DNA from: Nitrospirota bacterium
GTDB lineage: Bacteria > Nitrospirota > Thermodesulfovibrionia > UBA6902
NCBI GenBank assembly: GCA_016208905.1
Contig: JACQXG010000053.1
Location: 1 to 36,967 of the forward strand
Direction: 5' to 3'
DNA: 36,967 bases
The position numbers and the translations under genes were made by a program. The notes under the pieces are model-generated. The model was not told where the DNA came from. It worked only from the letters and a program-made list of their open reading frames with translations, and made no database searches. This document shows, in pieces, positions 25,583 to 32,679 of the stretch (position 1 is the stretch's first letter; every line of letters begins with the position of its first letter).

Positions 25583-26953
25583 ATGAAATACCAAAGTCAG
25601 AAAATAGCGCTGAACTTCTATACGGCCGCTGTGGTGCTCTTTCTTGTTCAGGTGCTGGTAGGCATTATTGCCGCACTTCAGTTTATGTGGCCGGACTTCT
25701 TTATCCTGAACTTCAATACCATAAGAACACTGCACATTAACGCCCTTGTCGTATGGCTTCTCATGGGCATGATGGGGGCCACTTATTACGTTGTGCCTGA
25801 AGAATCGGAAACAGAACTGTGGAGTCTTCCGCTGGCGCAATTTCAGTTCTGGGCCACTGTTCTTGCCGTGACCCTTGTAGTTGTCGGATATATTGTAATG
25901 GGCATCTTTCCGCAGGCCAACATAGAAATATTCGGCACACTTCTTCTTAATGAGGGCAGGGAATACATAGAAGCGCCGCGCTGGGCCGACATACTTATCG
26001 TGGTGTCTGTTCTTCTTTTCCTCTTCAACTGTTTCATGACGATAATGAAGACAAAGAAATTCACCGCAGTACAGGGGGTCCTTCTTGGCGGGTTGACCTT
26101 CCTCGCGCTGATGTACCTGCCGGGAATGTTTTATACAAAGAGCATGGTCAAGGACCAGTACTGGTGGTGGTGGGTGGTCCATCTCTGGGTTGAAGGTTCA
26201 TGGGAATTAATCGCTGCCGCCCTTCTGGCCTTTATGCTTCACAAACTCCTCGGCACAGATGTAAAGGTGCTGGCAAAATGGATGTATATCGAAGTCGGCC
26301 TTGTGATGTTTACTGGTATCCTCGGGCTTGGACATCATTATTACTGGATCGGGACGCCGTCATACTGGCTATGGGTAGGCGGTATCTTCAGTTCACTCGA
26401 ACCGATTCCTCTTCTGCTGATGGTTTGGGACGCCTTCAGGACAACACGTGAGACACGGGGCGTTGTCAGCAACAGGATCGGATTATATTTAACGGTGTCG
26501 CATGCCATATTCAATTTTGTCGGAGCAGGGTTATGGGGTGTCATACATACCCTGCCGCAGGTCAATAAGTGGACCCACGGGACCCAGCTCACGACCGCCC
26601 ACGGACACCTTGCATTCTACGGAGCATACGTTCTTCTTATCGTAGCGATGATTTATGTAACAGTGCCGTCCATAAGGGGAGCAAAGGAGTTCAACCAGTC
26701 AAAGGGATATCAGGCATTCTGGTGGATGACCATATCCATGGTATTTATCGTGGTCACTATTACAGGCGCGGGAATGGTCCAAACCTATCTGGAAAGACTC
26801 CTTGGCCTGGACTATGTTTCCGTCAAAGCTAACTACAACCTCTGGTTCTGGATATTCAGGGCGATCTTTGGTGTCGGCTTTCTGGTGGGCGTACTGATTC
26901 TCGTTGTCGATGTGCTTACTCTTGGAAAGAAACCCGCAGCATCCGGTTCTTAA
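25583..26953 (+). CDS. norB: Nitric oxide reductase subunit B, cNOR type
   Basis: This 456-residue, roughly 12-helix haem-copper superfamily protein reduces two NO to N2O. Visible ligands: H51 (low-spin haem b), H200 with E204 in HLWVEGSWEL (FeB site), H251-H252 in GHHYYWIG (FeB), E273 in FSSLEPIPLL, H340 (haem b3) and H342 (haem b) in TTAHGHLAFYGAY. Both glutamates that mark cNOR catalytic sites are present, and the spacing from H200 to H342 matches the Pseudomonas enzyme. The quinol-oxidising N-terminal extension of qNOR is absent, in line with a separate NorC. GGAGG precedes the ATG. A strong terminator follows the stop. No norD or norQ maturation genes are in this window. Confidence 0.96.
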   Translation: MKYQSQKIALNFYTAAVVLFLVQVLVGIIAALQFMWPDFFILNFNTIRTLHINALVVWLLMGMMGATYYVVPEESETELWSLPLAQFQFWATVLAVTLVVVGYIVMGIFPQANIEIFGTLLLNEGREYIEAPRWADILIVVSVLLFLFNCFMTIMKTKKFTAVQGVLLGGLTFLALMYLPGMFYTKSMVKDQYWWWWVVHLWVEGSWELIAAALLAFMLHKLLGTDVKVLAKWMYIEVGLVMFTGILGLGHHYYWIGTPSYWLWVGGIFSSLEPIPLLLMVWDAFRTTRETRGVVSNRIGLYLTVSHAIFNFVGAGLWGVIHTLPQVNKWTHGTQLTTAHGHLAFYGAYVLLIVAMIYVTVPSIRGAKEFNQSKGYQAFWWMTISMVFIVVTITGAGMVQTYLERLLGLDYVSVKANYNLWFWIFRAIFGVGFLVGVLILVVDVLTLGKKPAASGS

Positions 26954-26970
26954 CTATCAGGAAATTCACT

Positions 26971-27020
26971 ATATGCCGGGGTGGATGGGTATAATGTCCG
27001 CTCCGGCATATATTTTTTAA
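26971..27020 (+). terminator. Rho-independent terminator after norB
   Basis: A 15-bp stem with two wobble pairs (26971-26985 with 26997-27011) around an 11-base loop starts 18 bp after the norB stop. It is followed by ATTTTTTAA. This closes the norCB transcript and implies that the downstream polyferredoxin gene has its own promoter. Confidence 0.85.
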
Positions 27021-27038
27021 CGGATCATCTCATTATCT

Positions 27039-27052
27039 ATGACCTGAGTCAT
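27039..27052. promoter_or_regulatory. FNR/DNR-like palindrome before the polyferredoxin gene
   Basis: ATGACCTGAGTCAT has perfect ATGAC/GTCAT arms around four bases, a variant of the boxes before norC and the CBS gene. Its centre (27045.5) is exactly 41.5 bp before the ATG at 27087, with a weak -10-like CATCAT at 27075-27080. If used as a class II site it would start a leaderless transcript at that ATG. Confidence 0.45.
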
Positions 27053-27086
27053 ACACAATAAAATCATTTTGTTTCATCATAGAATC

Positions 27087-28052
27087 ATGAACGGAAATGC
27101 ACTACATATAATGCGGCGTATAACTCAGGTTTTGTTTGTCCTGCTGATAATCCTCGCCCCTGTTTTTGATGTCCTGCGTTTTGATTCAGCAACAGGAAGC
27201 CTGATTGTTTTCGGCAGTGAATGGAGCATAGGGCTGGAGAAAGGGTTTTACGAAATTCATTCCCTGGGAAATGCCTCACATGTTGCGTGGCGCTTCTTTC
27301 TTAAGGCCATCCTGCCGTGGGTCCTCATCCTTTCGGTGTTCCCTGTGCTCGGCGCGCTTACAGGAAGGTTCTTCTGCGGGTGGTTCTGTCCGGAAGGGGC
27401 ATTGTTTGAACTCTTTGATTTTCTGACAACAAAAATATTCGGCAGGAGAAGTCTTTTAAACAAAAAGCCGAATGACAGCGGCATCCCCTCACAAAACAGA
27501 CTGCCGTACATTTTACTGGCTGTCTTCTGCATGATGCTCATTCCATTAATTGCCGGTACAGCACTGACCGGATACTTCGTCAACCCCCGCACGATATGGG
27601 GCCAGATAATTAACTGGGAATTCACCTTTGGTGTGAAAGCGGGTATCATCGGTGTCTCCATATACATATTTATTTCAGCAATGATTGTGCGGCATACCCT
27701 GTGCAAGTATGTGTGCGGCGCAGGACTCATGCAGATGTTGTTCGGATGGGCAAGTCCTGTTTCTTTAAGGGTGAATGCTGACCCTGTAAAACTTGCTGCA
27801 TGTACGGATTGCAAGGGGTGTGAACGGGTCTGTTTTATGAATGTTAGACCGAGGCTGCCGAAAAAAGACATAAACTGTGTGAATTGCGGAGAATGTATCA
27901 TTTCGTGCAATAAGGAATTAGGAGAGGGGAGGGGGGTTTTTAATTACACTCAATCGAAGCTTTGTGCCGTTCCGCCCAAAGAAGCGATTGATAAACTTTC
28001 TAATTTAAAAACATCATTGGGAGGTAAGTGCTATGAAAAAACCTGTAGTTGA
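27087..28052 (+). CDS. Membrane polyferredoxin of the NapH/NosR/CcoG type
   Basis: From ATG 27087 the product is 321 residues. An in-frame TTG at 27069 is also possible; neither has a Shine-Dalgarno. Membrane helices lie near 15-30, 75-95, 145-165 and 190-210. A CGWFCPEG motif (about 97-104) is typical of NapH, NosR and CcoG proteins. Two C-terminal [4Fe-4S] motifs follow: CTDCKGCERVC and CVNCGECIISC. Such proteins carry electrons between the quinone pool or cytoplasmic ferredoxin and periplasmic N-oxide reductases, or help metal-centre assembly. Position right after norCB suggests electron supply or maturation for NO reductase. Its 3' end overlaps the next ferredoxin gene by 20 bp. Confidence 0.85.
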   Translation: MNGNALHIMRRITQVLFVLLIILAPVFDVLRFDSATGSLIVFGSEWSIGLEKGFYEIHSLGNASHVAWRFFLKAILPWVLILSVFPVLGALTGRFFCGWFCPEGALFELFDFLTTKIFGRRSLLNKKPNDSGIPSQNRLPYILLAVFCMMLIPLIAGTALTGYFVNPRTIWGQIINWEFTFGVKAGIIGVSIYIFISAMIVRHTLCKYVCGAGLMQMLFGWASPVSLRVNADPVKLAACTDCKGCERVCFMNVRPRLPKKDINCVNCGECIISCNKELGEGRGVFNYTQSKLCAVPPKEAIDKLSNLKTSLGGKCYEKTCS

Positions 28053-28227
28053 CTATGAGCTGTGCATCGGCTGCGGTTCCTGCGTTGAGGTATGTCCGGA
28101 AGTGTTTGAACTCCGGGCGGATGACAGCAAGGCATATGTCATTGCAGAGGACAAATGCAATACCTGTGATTGCGAAGAAGCTGCCGGAATATGTCCGGTA
28201 GAGGCAATATCATTTTCAGAGAAATAG
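28033..28227 (+). CDS. Small ferredoxin 1 of three, with extra CxxCxC motif
   Basis: This 64-residue ferredoxin has C11, C14, C17 and C21 (CIGCGSCVEVCP), then C42, C45, C47 and C54 (KCNTCDCEEAAGICP). Single-cluster ferredoxins use the first three plus the last Cys for a [4Fe-4S] cluster; C21 and C42 could form a disulfide as in Desulfovibrio ferredoxin II. C45 and C47 in a CxxCxC arrangement are additional and shared by all three paralogues in this window. GGGAGGT precedes ATG 28033, which overlaps the polyferredoxin gene by 20 bp and implies translational coupling. It may donate electrons to that protein. Confidence 0.92.
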   Translation: MKKPVVDYELCIGCGSCVEVCPEVFELRADDSKAYVIAEDKCNTCDCEEAAGICPVEAISFSEK

Positions 28228-28274
28228 AGATATAATTGACATAATCTTAACACCATATCTTAAAGGAGGGTGAC

Positions 28275-28589
28275 ATGGAAATACTCGATCTTAAAAAATT
28301 AATAAAATTTTACCCGAACAAGATATCAAGGGAAATGCTTACCGACAAGCCGGAGATGAGGGTGGCCCTCATGTGTCTTGAGCCGGGACAGAAACTGGCC
28401 CCTCACAAGGCGCCGATGAGGCTCTTAATGTATGTTGTTGAAGGGAAGGGGACCTTTACTGTCGGAGACGAGATTATAGAGGCGGATGAGAAGACATGTC
28501 TTCCATGTGACCCTATGGTACAGCATGGTTTTACTGCGGACAGGGGCGAAAGGCTTGTTGTAATGGCAATAGTAACTCCTGTAGAATAA
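28275..28589 (+). CDS. Single-domain cupin protein
   Basis: This 104-residue protein has the cupin beta-barrel pattern. Motif 1 includes PGQKLAPHKAPMRLLMYVVEGKG (about 37-59), with a single clear His and no second His of the classic HxH pair; motif 2 is weaker around MVQHGF (about 80-85). Metal binding is uncertain because of the reduced ligand set. The N-terminal ISREMLTDKPEMRVALMCL segment is seen in small cupins next to Fe-S or nitrogen-oxide genes. The function is unknown; regulation or protection of a metal centre is possible. AAAGGAGGG precedes ATG 28275. It follows ferredoxin 1 by 47 bp and is probably in its operon. Confidence 0.82.
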   Translation: MEILDLKKLIKFYPNKISREMLTDKPEMRVALMCLEPGQKLAPHKAPMRLLMYVVEGKGTFTVGDEIIEADEKTCLPCDPMVQHGFTADRGERLVVMAIVTPVE

Positions 28590-28762
28590 TGTGGTCCGGA
28601 ATAAGTGCAATTAGAGTTTTTTATATATAGATTAGCGCCTTATGCAATGCATTGATATGTGATAGAATACGCATATTATATTTAAACGCCTATATATTAT
28701 TAATTGTTTTATAAATGGAGTATGGTTTCTCCAGACTAAGCTGTTGAGAATGGGAGGTAGAT

Positions 28763-28951
28763 ATGAAGAAACCGGTTATCGATTATGATTTGTGTGAAGG
28801 ATGCGGTACATGTGTTGAACTTTGTCCCGATGTATTTGGAATGCAAGGGGATGAAAAAGCATATGTTATAGCAGAGGATAAATGCGATACCTGTGATTGT
28901 GATGAGGCGGCCAATACTTGTCCGGTAGAGGCAATATCATTTGAAGAATAA
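28763..28951 (+). CDS. Small ferredoxin 2 of three
   Basis: This 62-residue paralogue of the ferredoxin at 28033 has C11, C14, C17, C21 (CEGCGTCVELCP), C41, C44, C46 and C53 (KCDTCDCDEAANTCP). About three quarters of its residues match ferredoxin 1 by eye, so duplication is recent or selected. GGGAGGT lies 6 bp before the ATG. The 173-bp upstream gap is AT-rich and contains the palindrome CAATGCATTG (28645-28654). It probably has its own promoter, since the gap after the cupin is long. The electron partner is unknown. Confidence 0.92.
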   Translation: MKKPVIDYDLCEGCGTCVELCPDVFGMQGDEKAYVIAEDKCDTCDCDEAANTCPVEAISFEE

Positions 28952-29059
28952 AAAAGCCTTATTGATTTATGAAAAATATGAAGTATTAAAATAGAGAGCA
29001 ATTTATCATATTGATAATGTTCAGACTGAATATTTATTAAACTGGGAGGAGAAAATATT

Positions 29060-29242
29060 ATGAAACCTGTAATTAATTATGATGAATGTACAGGCTGTGC
29101 TACGTGTGTTGAACTTTGTCCTGAAGTATTTGAACTCGGATCTGATGAAAAGGCATTCGTCAAGGGAGAGGATAAATGTGATACATGTGATTGCCAGGAG
29201 GCTGCAGATACTTGCCCTTCAGAGGCAATAACTTTTGAATAG
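29060..29242 (+). CDS. Small ferredoxin 3 of three
   Basis: This 60-residue third paralogue has C10, C13, C16, C20 (CTGCATCVELCP), C40, C43, C45 and C52 (KCDTCDCQEAADTCP). The eight-Cys pattern is the same as in the other two. GGGAGGAG precedes the ATG. A perfect dyad TTATCA-TAT-TGATAA (29003-29017) sits in its 108-bp upstream gap and might be an operator. A long hairpin follows the gene at 29278-29318. Separate upstream regions for the copies suggest that they are expressed under different conditions, possibly iron or redox state, with a Fur gene next in line. Confidence 0.92.
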   Translation: MKPVINYDECTGCATCVELCPEVFELGSDEKAFVKGEDKCDTCDCQEAADTCPSEAITFE

Positions 29243-29277
29243 CAGATAGAATCTACCAGATAACACTCGCAAGACAA

Positions 29278-29318
29278 ATATCCCGTTGGCAAATATTTAA
29301 CTGCAGCCGACGGGATAT
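29278..29318. terminator. Long hairpin downstream of ferredoxin 3
   Basis: Arms ATATCCCGTTGGC (29278-29290) and GCCGACGGGATAT (29306-29318) pair over 13 bp with one wobble around a 15-base loop. No T tract follows on +, so it is either a factor-assisted terminator or an mRNA-stabilising structure between the ferredoxin and Fur genes. Confidence 0.5.
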
Positions 29319-29448
29319 TGCCCATCTTCATATCAATGAACTTTCCGTGTCATGACATTCATTCTTAAAGAAAGTATATAATCGATAAAATTTTCCCGGA
29401 TAATGCAGGGTCAATATGAACCCTGATCGATCAATATTATCACAGCCT

Positions 29449-29501
29449 AATTGAAAATGAATTTCAATTTCCTTGACAAAGAGGAGGATAATATATAAAA
29501 T
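29449..29501 (+). promoter_or_regulatory. Fur-box-like operator and promoter of the fur gene
   Basis: TGAAAATGAATTTCA (29452-29466) matches 12 of 15 positions of the 7-1-7 Fur box TGATAATGATTATCA and lies in a larger dyad AATTGAAA/TTTCAATT. Immediately downstream are TTGACA (29473-29478) and TAAAAT (29496-29501), 17 bp apart. Binding there would block the promoter, giving autoregulation. Confidence 0.55.
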
Positions 29502-29508
29502 TAAAGCC

Positions 29509-29985
29509 ATGAAGATATCAGGGGCGCGCACATCAAAAGAAATCAAACTGATAAATGAAAAGAAAGAGAAGTTGAAGAGTTTCCTTAGGGAAAAGGGATT
29601 AAAATCGACCCGTCAGAGGGATGTAATTGCCTCAGAATTTCTTAAAACCGGTGAACACGTAACTGCAGAAGAACTCTATAGAGAAATCAGCAAAAAATAC
29701 AATGACATAGGATTTACGACAGTTTACCGGACATTGAAACTCCTTAATAAGTCAGGTCTTGCCACAGAGAGGGTCTTTGCAGACCACCTTACAAGATATG
29801 AGCCGTTATCAGCAGATGACCATCACGATCATCTCATATGCATGAAATGCGGATCAATTACGGAATTTGAAGACCTGAAGATCGAGAGGCTGCAGGAGCG
29901 GGTTGCCGAAGAATTCAGTTTTCTGTCTGTGTCACACAAAATGGAGATCTACGGATACTGCAATAAATGCAAAGACAATGCATAG
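29509..29985 (+). CDS. fur: Fur-family metal-responsive repressor
   Basis: From ATG 29509 the protein has 158 residues. The winged helix covers LKSTRQRDVIASEFL, TAEELYREISKKY and GFTTVYRTLKLLNKSGLA. The metal and dimerisation half has DDHHDHLICMKCGSITEFED and the C-terminal CNKC, giving two CxxC zinc knuckles. This ligand set fits Fur better than Zur or Nur, and feoB follows downstream, so ferrous iron sensing is likely. A TTG at 29473 is in frame but coincides with the -35 box. GAGGAGG (29481-29487) is 21 bases from ATG 29509, too far for a normal ribosome site. If the promoter at 29473-29501 is right, the mRNA is almost leaderless. Confidence 0.9.
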   Translation: MKISGARTSKEIKLINEKKEKLKSFLREKGLKSTRQRDVIASEFLKTGEHVTAEELYREISKKYNDIGFTTVYRTLKLLNKSGLATERVFADHLTRYEPLSADDHHDHLICMKCGSITEFEDLKIERLQERVAEEFSFLSVSHKMEIYGYCNKCKDNA

Positions 29986-30136
29986 TCATTGACCCGAATA
30001 ATGCAGACATTGAAAAATAAATTAATTAACTCGATGACTATAATAGAAATTATGCATGAGGCTTTGAATTAAAGTGTGCATGTTCCTATTAATGAATATT
30101 GCGTTTAAGGTATCGACAATTAATTAATTTTCCAAC

Positions 30137-32137
30137 ATGAGAACAGGAGATCATGAGCGAATGCACGATCACAGCAATAAGCAAAATGAAGTAGAAAGCG
30201 AGGCCCCTACAATATGTCTTGTTGGTAACCCGAATGTGGGCAAGAGTGCGATTTTTGGTCTGCTGACGGGACGCTACGTCATGGTGTCCAATTATCCGGG
30301 GACAACAGTTGAAATAACAAAAGGTGAAGCATCTATTCAAAGGGAAAAATATCAGATTATCGATACGCCCGGGGTCAATAGTCTTATCCCCATGAGTGAA
30401 GATGAAAAAGTCACCCGGGACATCCTGCTGCAAAAAAAATCTGATGCAGTGGTACATGTAGCCGACTCAAAAAATATGAAGAGGTCCCTTTTTATCACCA
30501 TCCAGCTTATTGAAATGGGACTCCCGCTTGTTATTGATTTAAATATGCGGGATGAAGCGTCAAACAGGGGAATAATCATAGAAGAAAATAAACTCAGTGA
30601 AATATTCGGCTTAGACGTTGTTTCAACCATAGCTGTCCAGAAAAAAGGCATTAATTCCCTGAAGAAGGTTGCTGTTAAGCCCAGAGTGTCAGATTATAAA
30701 TTTAATTATGACTCTAATATTGAAAAATATATTTCAAAGATCGCCCCTCTCTTGCCGGAGTCCCGCATCTCAAGGCGCTCGACAGCTCTTATGGTGCTTT
30801 CCGGAGACAAAACGTTGAGAAGCTGGCTAATCAGTAATCTCGGCAAAGAGAAAATAAATCTTATTGAGTCATATATAAATGAGGCTGCAGAAAAATATTC
30901 CCAGCCCCTTAGCTATATAATCAGCCAGCAGAGGCTAAAAGTAGTTGAAGATGTAGCAGGCAAAATCATCAGAAAAACTGCTGTACAAAGAAAAAGATTA
31001 TCAGGATTTTTCGACAAGGTAACAACACATCCTGTATGGGGATTTCCCTTCCTGATGATAGTGCTTTATCTTGTATATGAATTTGTAGGCAGATTTGGCG
31101 CCGGTACACTAGTGGATTTTTTCGAGGAAGTTGTTTTTGGAGAATATCTTAATCCGTGGGCTGTAAAGATTGTTAAGGCTTTATTGCCCGTTCAACTGCT
31201 GCAGGAACTATTGATAGGGCCATATGGGGTAATAACAATGGCTCTTACTTATGCTATAGCCATAATCCTGCCTATAACCGCGACGTTCTTTATTGCATTT
31301 TCAATAATGGAGGATTCCGGTTATTTACCGCGGCTGGCAGCCATGTTAAATAAAGTTTTCAGGATCATGGGACTAAACGGCAAGGCAGTCCTGCCAATGG
31401 TTTTAGGGCTTGGCTGCGACACGATGGCGACCCTCACAACGAGAATACTTGATACACCAAAGGAAAGACTTATTGTTATTATTCTCCTTGCCCTTGGCGT
31501 GCCGTGTTCCGCCCAGCTTGGTGTGGTTCTAGGGATGTTCGGGAAGCAACCTGTGAGTGCGGTATTAATATGGGCAGGCACCCTTGTTGCAGTAATTATT
31601 TTCACGGGATTTATTTCCGCAAAACTGATACCGGGCCAGAGGGCCGATTTCATACTTGAACTGCCTCCGCTCAGGCTTCCTCAATTATCAAACGTGTTCA
31701 TAAAAACATTATGGCGAATTGAGTGGTATCTGAAAGAGGCAGTCCCTCTTTTTATACTGGGCACATTGATATTATTTTCTGCCGACAAATTAATGATTCT
31801 GCCATTGGCCCAGGAGTTGGCCTCGCCGGTGATTGTCAGCGTTTTAGGACTGCCTGCAGAGGCGACCAGCTCATTTATTATGGGATTTCTGAGACGAGAC
31901 TACGGGGCCGCCGGTCTTTTCCAGTTGCAGGAACAGGGCCTTCTCAATACCGAGCAGGTTGTTGTAAGCCTTGTTACAATAACGCTGTTTATTCCATGCA
32001 TTGCAAACTTATTCATGATTATTAAAGAGAAGGGATTTAAAATAGCCATGTTAACCGCGGCGTTTGTATTTCCTTTTGCAATTTTCATTGGCGGTGTTCT
32101 TCATAAGGCACTTTTATGGCTGAATATTTTTGAATGA
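30137..32137 (+). CDS. feoB: Ferrous iron transport protein FeoB
   Basis: This 666-residue Fe(II) transporter has an N-terminal G domain and a polytopic membrane domain. G1 reads GNPNVGKSAIF (32-42), G3 DTPG, and G4 NMRD in LVIDLNMRDEA. The two Gate regions and the conserved GCDTMATLTTRIL and GVPCSAQLGVVLGMF blocks follow, ending with further helices. It is somewhat shorter than the 773-residue E. coli protein. The start could be ATG 30137 or ATG 30161; AGGAG (30145-30149) favours the second at a slightly long spacing. No feoA or feoC lies in the window. Fur upstream suggests iron-dependent control, though I see no strong Fur box in the 150-bp gap. Confidence 0.95.
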   Translation: MRTGDHERMHDHSNKQNEVESEAPTICLVGNPNVGKSAIFGLLTGRYVMVSNYPGTTVEITKGEASIQREKYQIIDTPGVNSLIPMSEDEKVTRDILLQKKSDAVVHVADSKNMKRSLFITIQLIEMGLPLVIDLNMRDEASNRGIIIEENKLSEIFGLDVVSTIAVQKKGINSLKKVAVKPRVSDYKFNYDSNIEKYISKIAPLLPESRISRRSTALMVLSGDKTLRSWLISNLGKEKINLIESYINEAAEKYSQPLSYIISQQRLKVVEDVAGKIIRKTAVQRKRLSGFFDKVTTHPVWGFPFLMIVLYLVYEFVGRFGAGTLVDFFEEVVFGEYLNPWAVKIVKALLPVQLLQELLIGPYGVITMALTYAIAIILPITATFFIAFSIMEDSGYLPRLAAMLNKVFRIMGLNGKAVLPMVLGLGCDTMATLTTRILDTPKERLIVIILLALGVPCSAQLGVVLGMFGKQPVSAVLIWAGTLVAVIIFTGFISAKLIPGQRADFILELPPLRLPQLSNVFIKTLWRIEWYLKEAVPLFILGTLILFSADKLMILPLAQELASPVIVSVLGLPAEATSSFIMGFLRRDYGAAGLFQLQEQGLLNTEQVVVSLVTITLFIPCIANLFMIIKEKGFKIAMLTAAFVFPFAIFIGGVLHKALLWLNIFE

Positions 32138-32169
32138 TGTAAAATATATGTTGCCTGAATTTGGAGTTA

Positions 32170-32667
32170 ATGCCGATCGCAAAATCAAATCTCATGAATA
32201 GAGAAAAAGCCGGAATGCCCGGAATCAGCATAAAGTCGGCTGTCTATCTGGAATATATGAAATCACGCAAGGTACAGTCTGAATGTAAGATGCACAAAGT
32301 GGGAAGAAAGCATACAACGTCAAGGTCAGTTGTTTTTTACTGGCTTCTTACTATAGGCTACATGGGAATTATTTTTTTTCTTTCTTCCCAAAATAATATT
32401 CCCCTGCCTAAGTTACCCACGAATTTTGATAAGGTCATTCATATGTGCGCTTATATTCCCCTTGCTTATCTGTTGTATCTCTCTTTAAAGAAAAGCGGCA
32501 TAAGTAAATATGTCTTTGTGTCGGCCCTTATCTTAGCCAGCATTTATGGTATAACAGATGAACTCCATCAAACTTTTGTCCCTGGGAGAGATGCTTCTGT
32601 TGGTGATGTTTTGGCGGACACCCTTGGGGCCTTTTTGGGGAGTTTTGCGGCAAGTATTAAGACATAG
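32170..32667 (+). CDS. VanZ-like family membrane protein
   Basis: From ATG 32170 the protein has 165 residues; a TTG three codons upstream is also in frame. After a basic N-terminal region of about 50 residues, hydrophobic segments occur around 56-72, 93-110 and 118-132. VanZ-like landmarks are SSQNNIPLPKLPTNFDKVIH, the His-containing helix, and DELHQTFVPGRDASVGDVLAD. VanZ-like proteins are found across bacteria; the namesake confers low-level teicoplanin resistance, but most members have no known role. It follows feoB by 32 bp and converges with the multihaem gene, whose stop is only 12 bp away. Confidence 0.85.
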   Translation: MPIAKSNLMNREKAGMPGISIKSAVYLEYMKSRKVQSECKMHKVGRKHTTSRSVVFYWLLTIGYMGIIFFLSSQNNIPLPKLPTNFDKVIHMCAYIPLAYLLYLSLKKSGISKYVFVSALILASIYGITDELHQTFVPGRDASVGDVLADTLGAFLGSFAASIKT

Positions 32668-32679
32668 TACCCCCTTTCC

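Noticed and set aside
27257-27910. 217-codon open frame on - opposite the polyferredoxin gene
   Set aside because: The + strand product has CGWFCPEG and two [4Fe-4S] motifs; the antisense frame is unexplained by any family.
28645-28654. CAATGCATTG palindrome before ferredoxin 2 as an FNR-type operator
   Set aside because: It lacks TGAT/ATCA half-sites with four-base spacing, so it does not belong with the nor-type boxes.
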